From Cryptomeria japonica (taxonomy: Eukaryota > Streptophyta > Pinopsida > Cupressales > Cupressaceae), in NCBI RefSeq assembly GCF_030272615.1, contig NC_081408.1:610269673-610333672 (forward strand): DNA of 64,000 nt, in the 5' to 3' direction. This document shows positions 20,440 to 29,609 of the stretch, piece after piece. Each line of letters starts with the position of its first letter. Position 1 is the first letter of the stretch. Both the position numbers and the translations under genes were made by a program. The notes under the pieces were generated by a model. That model did no database searches. It saw only the letters and a program-made list of their open reading frames with translations, and had not been told where the DNA came from.

Positions 20440-22983
20440 ATGGAGTCTGCGGGAAAAAGGAATTGGAAAAAACAGTTGCAGGATAGCAGCCATAGGAGGC
20501 CGGATATACGTATTCTTCCTTCGGGTGTTCGAACAGTAGGTGGCACAATGGACGCCAGGCAGAAGAAAAAGACACCGCAGCAGCATGCTGCACGAGGGAA
20601 GAACACCTTGACTTCATAGAGTATCACCTTTGAAGGATTGAATGGGGTGGAATGTCGGAAATGGTGGCAGGAGACGCCTGATGATGATTTGGTGAAGACG
20701 AGTCTCCGCAAAGCAGGGGTAGAATGGGCTATCCGGATGCCTGTGTTCGCTATCCGCGAGTACGTGGGAGCATTACGATACATGGTTGATACCTTTGATA
20801 GCCACTCACGGACGAGTACGTTCGAGTACCTTGGGAAGGATATCACCATATCCTTCAAACCTGCAGATTTCACTAGAGTGTTTGGCATCCCGGGCATACA
20901 TGGCAAGAAAGTGGACTTGAAGGCTAAGAAGATGACACGGGAGGAAAAGGAACATTGGATTACACGAGTGTCCCGAGACTTGACCCCAGCAGAGTTGGAG
21001 AGCATTGTTGATGCCACGAAGGGTCGGGGGATGCGTAGGTCCTTTGTCGCAGAGGGTCATTGGCGGTGCATAATGGACGTCATCAAAAGCAGGTTGACAG
21101 GGTCGGGTAGGGCATCAGACATCGCTCTACCACAGATCGTATTGATGAACGGGTTACTGAACGGTGTCGTGTATGATTGGGCTACCTTGTTATCCGAGCG
21201 GATGTGCGCATTCTTGATGATGGAGCATCGCACGTTTTTCCTGCCCCACTATGCCATTGGACTGTTTTTAGAGGCCACGCGGGAGGTTGTGCCAGAGGCC
21301 GAGTTGGAGGTACGGCCGCAGGGACCTTTGGCAGATGGTGAGCCTCCTATCATGCACTGGAGACACCTGGACATTGGACACTCTTCCGCGAAGCGGAAAA
21401 GGATATTAGAGACCACCTCAGCAGAACCTGATAGTGGGCGAGAAACTTCTAGCAGTGCAGAGGATTCGGAGGATGAGGAGGATGAGGATGACAGTAGCAG
21501 TCGGGCCACAGACGAGGGGAGGATGGAGCCCGCCGGAGAGCGAGTGTTGTTTGCACCACCCACACTCCCACTTGGCACACTTGTGGGGTCGTCAGCGGGC
21601 AGTACTTAGATTCCGGCATTTGGGCAGAGCCGCACGCCCGTTACACTCGGGCCCATGCAGCCGGCCGCATCACCTTCCGCCATACCACCGCAGCAGGCTC
21701 ATGCACCAGCCACAGGACCGACTCCTGCAGAGGCATGTACTGACAGCAGGGTGGAGTCGTGTGGTCCACCGCAGGGAGGCGTGGCAGAGGAGATGGTTGA
21801 GACGGAGCCTCAGGTGCGATTGGACGTTGTGGGATCCGAGGCAGTGGTGACGGTTGCTGCCTCCTTGTTGGAGGAGCCCATGGCAGGGCATGTTTCCGAG
21901 GGGGAGAGAGGGTCGGAGGTGTTGAGTGCAGCTCCATCGGTGGCGGCTATGGGGAGTTGGCTGACCCGGAGATTCCAGATGACAGTGATGCCACCCATAG
22001 GAGCAGCTATATTCTCACCTCGGCGAGAGCCTCCCACTGAGGTGGTGGATCTGGAGGATTCCTCGGCGGAGACACAGGCACCAACAAAGGGACAGGTGAC
22101 TGGAGAGGGTGTTCCTACCGGCCCAGAGCAAGCGACTGCTACACTTGAGGGGGCGGGGGAGACACCATTGTGCCAGCAGGATGCAGCAGGTGTGGTCCCT
22201 GAGGAGACTTTTGAGTTACCACGTGGGCTTCCTGTACCTACATCGGGGCTGGATGGGGAGGATATTGAGGTTTACTTGGCAGCTATGGTGACGAGGGGTC
22301 GGCGAGTGGTGGCCGCGGCTCAGACACGAGCTCTGCAGCAGGTTGTGGAGGAATTAGAGTAGGTCCTCCAGTTTATGCGAGACGGCTGTCCCGCAGCTTT
22401 CACTTCATGTTTTGAGGCACGAGGGTGGCCAGTTATCCAGACGGATGCGATGTTGGAGGCTTGGAGTATGCCTCAGCCCGTCGTGGAGAGTAGGGTGACG
22501 ACTCTCGTCCGGGAGATTGAGCAGGTTTACAAGGAAGCCTACTATGCCTTACGCCAGACGCAGCATGAGTCTGCGGTTCGCGAGGCTGCTCGAGTTGAGT
22601 TAGAGCAGGACATGGCCAGACAACAAGCCTCGTGGGCAGCCGAGAGATCACAGTTGGTAGCACAGCTTGAGACAGCCCACGCAGAGAAGGTTGCGGTGGA
22701 CACCCGTCTTTCGGAGGAGCAGAGTGCGCGGAGTCTCGTCCAGCAGGAGTTAGATGTTGTTCAGGCTCAGTTGGTTCGCATGACAGAGTCCGCCGATACC
22801 AAGGAGAAGGAGCTACTGGAGGCTGCGCTTATGGTGAAGACGGCCTTAGAGAAGGTGTTGGTGGCAGAGCGGGATGTGGCAGCACGCACCCAGCAGGTCT
22901 ATGAGCTTCGCGCCCGCCTGGCGGCCCAGACACCCGCATCTCAGCCTTCGACTTTAGGGACGCTTCCTCAGCCCCCTCCTTGA
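20440..22983 (+). pseudogene. ORF3, long downstream ORF of unknown function
   Basis: A single frame from the ATG at 20440 (MESAGKRNWKK) to the TGA at 22981 would encode about 847 residues, interrupted by TAG codons at 20617, 21607 and 22360. The N-terminal third is compact and helical, with RKWWQETPDDD, FTRVFGIPG, GRASDIALPQIVLMNG, YDWATLLSERM and FLPHYAIGLFLEA. Next comes an acidic Ser/Glu/Asp stretch, then a Pro/Thr/Gly-rich low-complexity region, then a C-terminal coiled coil (VTTLVREIEQVYKEAYY through QQVYELRARLAAQ). No transmembrane helix or signal peptide is evident, so it does not look like an envelope protein. Two related elements here carry the same ORF at the same place, which shows it belongs to the family. 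Confidence 0.8.
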
Positions 22984-23047
22984 CTTTGTTTTGGGGTGTA
23001 TATATGCATTGTCTCCATTTTGTTGTTAGTCGTCGGAGACGACTTCT

Positions 23048-23064
23048 TTTTGGGGGGGGGATGA
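23048..23064 (+). other. Polypurine tract of the full-length Ty3 element
   Basis: A T-run followed by about nine G and ATGA lies directly before the 3' LTR, the site where plus-strand DNA synthesis starts. Copies 1 and 3 have the same layout. Confidence 0.8.
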
Positions 23065-23342
23065 TGTTATCGGGAAAAAGTGTATAGTTAGTAATGTTAA
23101 TTATCAATAGTTAGTTAGCCGATGGGTAGGTAGTTGGAGTCGCGACGGTTGTGTCGCACCCCTTCGGCTGTCATATATTGTACCACCTCCGGGTGTTGGA
23201 GGACATGTAATATTGACGACAGATTATAATATGAACATCTTTTGACATTAATGGAAAGCATATTCTGGTTCTTCCTTTGTAATTGCATTGTGCATTGCTG
23301 TTCAGTTTCTGCATTCTTCCTGTTTACCCAGTGAGGTAAACA
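23065..23342 (+). repeat. 3' LTR of the full-length Ty3 element
   Basis: It is 278 bp and identical to the 5' LTR except for two C/T differences. Confidence 0.95.
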
Positions 23343-23347
23343 TTTGT
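23343..23347. repeat. Target-site duplication TTTGT, right copy
   Basis: It matches 12841-12845. Confidence 0.93.
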
Positions 23348-23383
23348 AATCACTCAATCAATCTATAATGAAATATTGTTCCA
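23348..23383 (+). repeat. 5' LTR of the gag-only copia element, second part
   Basis: AATCACTCAATCAATC… to TTGTTCCA completes the LTR interrupted at 12845 and aligns with 25437-25472. Confidence 0.85.
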
Positions 23384-23395
23384 TGGTATCAGAGC
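23384..23395 (+). other. Primer-binding site, tRNA-iMet type
   Basis: TGGTATCAGAGC directly follows the LTR. This is the standard site of plant copia elements, pairing with the 3' end of initiator Met tRNA. Confidence 0.9.
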
Positions 23396-24360
23396 AAGTG
23401 ACAAACCTTTAGAAACTTTTCATGCCAGTCTACCTGGAAATAATTTCCAAAAAATATTTAAGAGGTTGTTTTATGAAAAAATCGGATAGCTGTTTTAGTT
23501 CAAGGGTTTGTGAATTGCGAAGATTTTTTTAAGTTCGCAAGTTTTGCAGAGAATTTCTTTTTGATCGATTTGGCACTTCGTTGCCTACAAAGGTTTCTAG
23601 AAAATTGTGGAATTTTTTTTTTTTTTTTTGAAAAAATCGTGATTCATATTTGCGACTTCTATTTATCCTCTGTGTGTGTGCATCTTTCTGCACGCGTTTG
23701 GGTATTTTCGCAAGGGCACAATGTTTTTTTTTTTCAAAGCGCAATTTTTGTTTTTCCGGCGGCACGACATATTAGGGTTCGGCGACATCTGATCTTTGTT
23801 TTTTTTTGGCAGTGTCCGATCTATGTTTTGCCTATGATTTTCCACAATTTCATGTGTTTTCTACAGCGGCATGATTTTTCGTGATTTCCTAAGTCCGTGA
23901 TTTTTCTAGGCATTGTTCTTTGTTTCAAGTTTTTTGAACACAATTTAATTTCACATTTTTCCAAGGATTTTCAGCAATGAGGATTTAGTTTTCCGAACTG
24001 GATAAAGGGCATTTTTTGTGTTCAACAGTCTGACTATTTCAAGGGTTTTCTTCCTTTGTCTGTTGTCGGCTAGGGTTTTCCTGGTAGGTCGTGGTCTCTT
24101 TCAGTTTTACTATGCTATTTCTACGTCCTCGGGCACATTTTTCAGCAACCTAAGGTTTCAAAAAAAAATTATGGGTTTTTAGACATTTTCTAGGTCTTCA
24201 AAAATTCGTACTTTGAGTTTCGTGCTAAGGTTTTTAAGCCTATTTTTCAGTTTTTTCGGAGTTTATACCAGCTGCTACTGAAGGTTTTTGACTGATTTTT
24301 GATAGAAAAATCAGATTTTTTTTTTAGGTTGGAATTTGACCTTGTTTTTCGTGCATAAGA
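23396..24360 (+). other. Untranslated leader of the gag-only copia element
   Basis: It is T-rich with several long T-runs (about 23610-23630, 23725, 24310). No convincing ORF is seen; the open stretch at 23510-23884 is poly-Phe-like low complexity. Confidence 0.6.
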
Positions 24361-25166
24361 AAATGGGAGGGATGGTGTCGTTGACCAACATCATGTTGGA
24401 GGCCAATCAACAGTTCGACGGTAGGAACTACAATACCTAGAAGCAAAGGATGCTCTCAATTTTTGAGTATCGATGTCTCGATCATATTGTTTTGGGTACG
24501 CATACTCATCCCACAGTGTCGGGCAAAGACCAGAACAAGTTTGATGAACATAACAGAGAAGCAGTTATGTTGCCGAAATTATCAATCATCGACGAAACCC
24601 TTCCAGAGGTGCCAATTGGCAAGACAACTACGGAGATATGGACACATCTGAAAGATCTCCAGGAGACGTCAAACGAGAGCCAAGCGTTCTTTCTAAAGAA
24701 CATGCTGTTTTCAATGATGATGAATGAAAAGATGTCTCTACAGGAACATCTTATGAAGATCAAGGATACATGCGATCAACTGGTCGCCATTGTCGCAAGA
24801 CGGAAGAGGACATGGTAGTGATTACATTGAAGAGTCTACCACGCTCATATGAACACTTTATCGAGATGCCCAACATTACCTCCACTAATGTTGACTTGAA
24901 GTTTGAAGAGTTGTGCGCTAAGCTATTGCAGCAAGCTCGATGGAGATAGCAGTTTGCTAGCAATAGTGACATGGTCAGTACGAAATAGGCATTTACTGCC
25001 AAGGATAAAGGCAAAGGAGAGTCCACTCCGCAGAAATGATAGTGCACATCTGAGAACGGTTACAAGAAGAATTTCACCTATCACTATTGTGGGAAGCTTG
25101 ATCATATCCAGAGGTTCTGTAGAAAGCGGTTGGCTGATCAGAAGACCAACCAGGGAGAGTCTTAGC
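24361..25166 (+). pseudogene. gag: copia-type gag (UBN2-like), decayed
   Basis: The start is ATGGGAGGGATGG at 24361 (MGGMVSLTNIMLEAN.QFDGRNY), with a TAG at about 24438 replacing the Trp expected in NYNTW-K. The frame continues with MLSIFEYRCLDHIVLG, EIWTHLKDLQETS and LFSMMMNEKMSLQEHL, then shifts near 24790 (DQLVAIV to EDMVVITLKSLP). Further stops occur near 24947, 24987 and 25038. The single zinc knuckle near 25080 reads YHYCGKLDHIQRFC: its first Cys is replaced by Tyr. Gag would package the element RNA. It ends at GES before the polypurine tract, so nothing of pol was ever present between gag and the 3' LTR. Confidence 0.8.
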
Positions 25167-25272
25167 AGTAGGCTCATGTCACAGAGCATTATGAGGAGTC
25201 AGCCTTCTTTGCATTTTAAAGATTTTGTCTTGTGTAAGGTGGTTGGTTAATAAATTGCCCATTATGGGAGGG

Positions 25273-25472
25273 TATTAGAATAATATTAGATTATTTACCT
25301 TATAATGGTCATTTATGTCTTTTAGGAATATTTAGTCTTTTAGATACTTTCTAAATTTCCCAGTTAGTTGTTTTAGAATGTTTCTGTTTTCTTTCTTAGT
25401 TATTTCTCTATATAAGGAGACTTTGTCTCCATTTGTAATCACTCAATCAATCTATAATGAACTATTGTTTCA
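25273..25472 (+). repeat. 3' LTR of the gag-only copia element
   Basis: It is 200 bp and follows the purine tract ATGGGAGGG. It shows what the site looked like before the Ty3 insertion (CCATTTGTAATCACTC). It differs from the 5' LTR at about ten positions, so this element is older than the Ty3 inside it. Confidence 0.85.
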
Positions 25473-27095
25473 GGTATCAGACTGATTAAAAAGCTGCTAC
25501 TGTAAGTTGCCATAAGGGTAAACAACTGTTCTTAATTATTTTTCTCCGGTATCATGATATGTCAAAAGTAAGATGAGTTAAGAGTTTGTAGCAATGATGT
25601 CAAGAGAAAAATCATACAAATGTATCAGATAATATCCCTGCAGTTCATGATAGACTGTTTATGGCAGTTCTAAGGGTCACTGTCATGAGTGGTCAAGCAG
25701 AAATCTGAATGTATGAAAATGTAAAGAGATAACAGTACAGTATGCTATTAAGCAAGCGCAGTCCTGAAGGGTGGCAGGTTAAAATGATAGTGAGCATACA
25801 AGGAGGTAAGAAATCATGAGATAAGAAGGGTACTATATGTTTCACTATATTCACACAAAGCAATCTGAACAGGGAATGATTTTGCCTCTCTAGTAACTTG
25901 CCATTTCTTTATAGAGGGTGAAGGGATCTTAGAGTTGAAAGAGGAAAGGCACTAAGTTTAAGGATATCTTTGCATGTTTTGATAGTAGGAAATAATGAGC
26001 AAGATTCATCAGAGAAGAGTGCCAATGATATGAAGAAGCCTATGGTAGTTCACGTGGAAAAAGTGACAAGATAAACTCACAGTCTTACATGGCAGTCAGA
26101 AAAATCTTTACACTGAATCTCAAAGGCATGAGAAACGAAAGTTTGATACACATCAGACATAAAAGTATAGATGGTGATCATGAAGGCACAGAGGAATTAG
26201 AAATGTTGTTGGAGGCTTACCTTCATTTTTGACAGCAGTATGAATAAATTAGAATTCGTATGCAGATTTACTAAACACAGTTTTACTGTCAACGATACTC
26301 ACTTCACAGTGTGGTTTTGTTTGTTCAGCGAGGAAAGAAGAAAACAGTGTAGAGAAGTTTGGTATCTGCTGTAATGAGAGCATATGGATAGGTCTAGCAC
26401 ACTAATTAAGTACAAGAAAAGAGTTAGTCACAGCCATAAAGAATATTGAAAGTTTTTAAAATTAGATGAAGAGGATTGTCAGATGCCTCATTCCTCCCAT
26501 ACACATGCTAACCAAGAAAGAAGATGGAAAAGTAGGCAACTAAATGGAAATGGAGGATACATAGAGAACCACAAGACATAAATGCAGCAGAGGGTTATGT
26601 GACAGTCTAAAGGGCAGATGCCACTGTCATCACAAGAAACAGATAGGTCTCTTGGTAAACCTTGAGTGGACAGCAAACAGGTACATTGATAAGATAAAGA
26701 AAGAAGAGAAATGGTAAGAGGCAGCAAAGAGGACAGTGGCAGGTTAGCTTTTGAAAGGGCTCATGGAGATAATCAAGAAGAAGATACTTTGAAGGACCTT
26801 AGTAAACAGCCTAATAGCAGTCCATATTTAAAAAGGGGAAGATCCTAAAAGGGCTGTCCCTAATTTCTTCTCTTGATAGTGATAATATTGAAGATAACCA
26901 AGTGCTTGAATGTGCCTAATTAGAATTTTCAATGGCAAAGCAATGAGAATTTGGTTGCATGATTCTTGAGAGAGCATAGGGATATGGAGTGAGGTCATCA
27001 TAGTGAACCAAGACAAGAAGGATAGTCAAGTTGACTGTAAAGAAGGCATTAGGACTGTGAACACTTTAGGACAGCCCCATACAATGCTGCACTTG
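25473..27095. other. Non-coding host DNA, nothing recognised
   Basis: There is no ORF of note, no clear repeat and no terminal structure. The words GACAGTGGCAG and similar recur weakly. It appears continuous with 32375-33690 and 38331-39200 once the two insertions are removed, and may be a very old retroelement interior. Confidence 0.4.
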
Positions 27096-27100
27096 TTAAG
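27096..27100. repeat. Target-site duplication TTAAG, left copy
   Basis: It matches 32370-32374. Confidence 0.9.
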
Positions 27101-27420
27101 TGTTTGCCACATACGGGTAAACGATTAAACGCAGACAGTAAATGCACAAAACATAATTGAAATATATTAAAGAACCAGTTTTTGTATTAATTCAACAGTC
27201 CATGTACATCAAGTGCTTATAACCTTAAACCCAGATACGACTATCATGATGATACTACGAAGGAACGGTATGCAATATATAATACCCAAAGGGGTGCGAC
27301 CAACCGTCGCATCCAACTGCCCTTCGGGACGACTAACTAACTGAATGCCGTAACTCATTATTACTGACGAAAACATAAACATAATATGACAACATAACAT
27401 AATGATTATTCCCGGCAACA
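27101..27420 (-). repeat. 3' LTR of Ty3 copy 3
   Basis: It runs from TGTTTGCCAC to CCGGCAACA on the plus strand. On the minus strand the perfect inverted repeat TGCGAC-GGTTG-GTCGCA (27295-27311) lies just upstream of a TATATATT box (about 27276). Confidence 0.9.
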
Positions 27421-27479
27421 TCATCCCCCCCAAGAAAAGAAGTCGTCTCCGGACGACTTAATACAAAATAGAGATGACA

Positions 27480-28080
27480 TTAAACAGAACCAAGGTAGAG
27501 AACTGTAGGAACTGCTAACGCCAGTCGAGCCCGGAACCCATACACCTGTTGCGTCCTCGCCTGAAAACCCTTTTCTGCTACCATCCGATGCTCAAGTGCG
27601 GATTTCACCATTAGTGCTTCCTTTGACATCACAGTCCTCCTATGCCTAAACCAAACTTGTCTACAAAACACGCTTTTTAGTCTCAGCCTCCACCAACTGC
27701 TACTTAAATGATACTGTCTCCCTAGCCAATTTGTCCTCGATAGCCACCCGTGCTACCCTCTCGGCATCCAACTCCTGGGTACGTTGAGCTAAGTCTCACG
27801 CTACTACTGCCTCCAACCTGGTGGTCGGCTCCTCCTGAGCCCTCTGTGCATCCACCAAGGCAACCTCATGTCCAGCCGAGACATACTCCAAGTTCCTCAA
27901 GCGTACCATTCATGCCTGGAAGTGGCCACAACCTTCTGGCACAAAGGCTAGGAGACGCCTCAAATCCTCCATCACACTCCCCAAAGGCTGATAACTGAAC
28001 TGAATAACTCTCTAGTGATGTACGACTTCGCGTTCTTGCAATGCCTTCCCTCAAACTCTTTTTGTTCGCAACCTACAAAT
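27480..28080 (-). pseudogene. ORF3 remnant of copy 3 (coiled-coil end only)
   Basis: On the minus strand, QELDAERVARVAIEDKLA (about 27790-27740) and EALMVKSALEHRMVAEKG then ARTQQVYGFRARLALA (27480-27600) match the C-terminal coiled coil of ORF3 at 22700-22940 (AALMVKTALEKVLVAERD, ARTQQVYELRARLAAQ). Stops and a frameshift are present. The N-terminal VFGIP domain is missing, so the deletion runs from the spacer into the coiled coil. Confidence 0.75.
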
Positions 28081-28224
28081 CCATCTCCCTCTACGGTTTA
28101 TGGCTTCCCCGCCAATGCTTAGCTTCAGGCTTCTTTCTCACAGTACGGAACAACCCCAACACTTACTGTAACTTCTCGGATGCCCTTTGCCCAACTCCAA
28201 AAAGTGTATTGTAGCTCAAAAATA

Positions 28225-28560
28225 AACTGGGGGTCTGGGGGCAGTGCCCCCAGCGGGGTCGAGGGGCCGCGCCCCTCACGGGGTCCAGGGGTTCAAAACC
28301 ACACGAAAGTCCATAGCACACATCATTTTTGTGATATTTTAAGATGCCAAAAACCTGCTTCTCCACTCTAATTTTTCAGTGTCCTGGCTCCAGACTCCAT
28401 CGAATGATTTTAAATCTGGTCGTCGTTTTTTTTTTCTTTCACGTGCCTCTCGAGTCGCCTGCCCGGCCTCTCGAGTCCCCTTCCATCCTCTCGGGTCCCC
28501 CTCCAGACTCTCAGGTGTCCTTTTGGCCTCTCGGGTCCCCTGCGGGCTTCTCGTGGTAGG
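28225..28560. repeat. GC-rich palindromes and CTCTCGGGTCCCC array in the spacer of copy 3
   Basis: Between the pol remnant and ORF3 lie GGGGGCAGTGCCCCC and GAGGGGCCGCGCCCCTC with flanking GGGGTC/GGGGTCC (28228-28292), then five to six copies of CCTCTCGGGTCCCC-like words at about 24-bp spacing (28443-28556). GC content is far above the surroundings. Confidence 0.8.
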
Positions 28561-29154
28561 GTTTCAATTTGGACCCGTTGATGGCAAGTCTATTTTCAAT
28601 GGCCATCCGAAGACCTAGAACCATAAATTCTACAGGAACCATGGTCTCCTTCCCGTACATAAGAAGAAGAAGAAGAAGAATAAAGATTTTGAAGGCTGCG
28701 GCCTTCCACATAGGGTTCCAATCGTTGCCAACACGAATGATCTTGGGATTATCTACGTCACCGAGGTTTGGGGCGTCTCCCATCCAATATTCTTTGTATT
28801 TCGGCAGGTACACCTCCTTCGTTACTTGCTCTGGTTCTTCTACTTCGAGCCTGTAGCTCTGGAACATTTCGTAATCCTCCATCTGCTAGTGGAAGAGCCC
28901 GTTCAATGACCATGTCTCATCCTCAGAGCACTCTCCTAGTTTGAGAATCCCTTCGTCGTTGGGCTCCCTGCAGCCCTGTCCTTCGTTCCTCAGGTTGCCT
29001 TCTCCTTCACCCTCTGATTCCGAAGATGATACCAGTTCCTGACTAACCAACTGTGTCCCGAGGTCTATGATAAACTTCCTTCCTCCATTCTACATAGACA
29101 AAGTGTTCTTCTTCTAGTTGTGGGTGGCCTTGGCTGCCACCAGCCACCCTCTCC
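28511..29154 (-). pseudogene. pol: pol remnant of copy 3, RT start fused to integrase end
   Basis: On the minus strand the post-protease acidic linker (about 29100-28860) is followed by NDWNPMWKAAAFKIF, the word just before RT in the full-length element (DWNPVLKTAAFKIF). A run of TTC codons (28661-28681) then leads directly into MYGKETMVPVEFM, part of the integrase end (MYGQQAVVPVEFM at about 18695). A second junction joins ENRL to NGSKLKPYHE. RT, RNase H and the catalytic core of integrase are therefore deleted, with a trinucleotide repeat at the breakpoint. The joined frame is open for 124 codons. Confidence 0.85.
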
Positions 29155-29487
29155 CTAAAAGATCGCATCATACCCTTTTTTCTTTAGTGGGATTACCACG
29201 AAGTCCAGTATGAAGGGTTGCGTCCCGATGGTAACTTGTTGGCCCATCAGTGTCCCGATGGGTTTGATTCCATGCTGATCTACTCCCAGCAGATTGAATA
29301 TAGATGGCCACAGCGTCGGCTTCCCCAGCTTCTGCCAGGTTCCACCATTGACGATGGTATCGATTAGAATGGTGCCAAGGATACCCATCTCCACAATGGT
29401 TCGGTTCCTTCCAGTGTTAACTACCAGCAGCATGGGGTCTATTGCAGACCCCCAGGAACATCTGTGCGGTTGTTGGTATTGGTGCAT
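29155..29487 (-). CDS. pol: Protease domain of Ty3 copy 3
   Basis: On the minus strand, NTGRNRTIVEMGILGTILIDTIVNGG matches protease of the full-length element (MGILGTILTDTIVDGG). The catalytic DGG has become NGG and the next residues (SGVNVLPE) are lost, since NGG is followed directly by TWQKLGKPTLWP. The enzyme is therefore almost certainly dead. GTQPF near 29218 keeps the Gln codon that is a TAG in the full-length copy, and KKKGYDAIF closes the domain. Upstream (29487-29600) the frame still shows PQLRMALLNN, confirming an Arg codon at the old gag-pol border. Confidence 0.75.
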   Translation of the reverse strand: MHQYQQPHRCSWGSAIDPMLLVVNTGRNRTIVEMGILGTILIDTIVNGGTWQKLGKPTLWPSIFNLLGVDQHGIKPIGTLMGQQVTIGTQPFILDFVVIPLKKKGYDAIF

Positions 29488-29609
29488 GGTTGGGAGAGAT
29501 TATTTAGCAACGCCATTCGTAATTGAGGCATCATCTGGAGGAGGTCGTGTACCTTCACAGGCACCTCCAGTTTTAAAATTTGATTTAGTATAGCCTCCTC
29601 TGCCTCCGG

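Larger units (their letters stand above)
12846..23342 (+). mobile_element. Full-length Ty3/gypsy element with ORF1, gag, pol and ORF3
   Basis: This 10,497-bp element is bounded by 278-bp LTRs (12846-13123, 23065-23342) and a perfect TTTGT duplication (12841-12845, 23343-23347). It contains a tRNA-Asp-type primer site, ORF1, gag, protease, reverse transcriptase, RNase H and integrase in that order, a palindromic spacer, ORF3 and a G-rich polypurine tract. The order RT-RH-INT, the absence of a chromodomain after integrase and the primer site fit the non-chromovirus (Tat/Athila-like) side of plant Ty3 elements; the exact lineage is not assigned. The LTRs differ at two C/T positions only, so insertion was recent, yet gag-pol carries four and ORF3 three in-frame stops. 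Confidence 0.95.
12682..25472 (+). mobile_element. Gag-only copia-type element (TR-GAG), split by a nested Ty3 element
   Basis: Two 200-bp LTRs (12682-12845 plus 23348-23383; 25273-25472) enclose a tRNA-iMet-type primer site, about 1 kb of leader, one gag frame and a short polypurine tract. Without the Ty3 element at 12846-23342 and its duplicated TTTGT, the unit is about 2.3 kb and has no pol. This matches the published TR-GAG class of non-autonomous elements (LTRs plus a gag gene). No clear target duplication was found: ATTAT lies on the left and GGTAT on the right. The LTRs start TATTAG rather than TGTTAG, probably a G-to-A change already present in the parent. Confidence 0.8.

Noticed and set aside
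20440-22983. Envelope gene of an endogenous retrovirus
   Set aside because: No signal peptide, membrane helix or cleavage site is visible; the C-terminus is a charged coiled coil.
12846-23342. Integrated plant pararetrovirus (caulimovirus)
   Set aside because: LTRs, a target duplication, integrase and a polypurine tract are all present, and no movement protein is seen.
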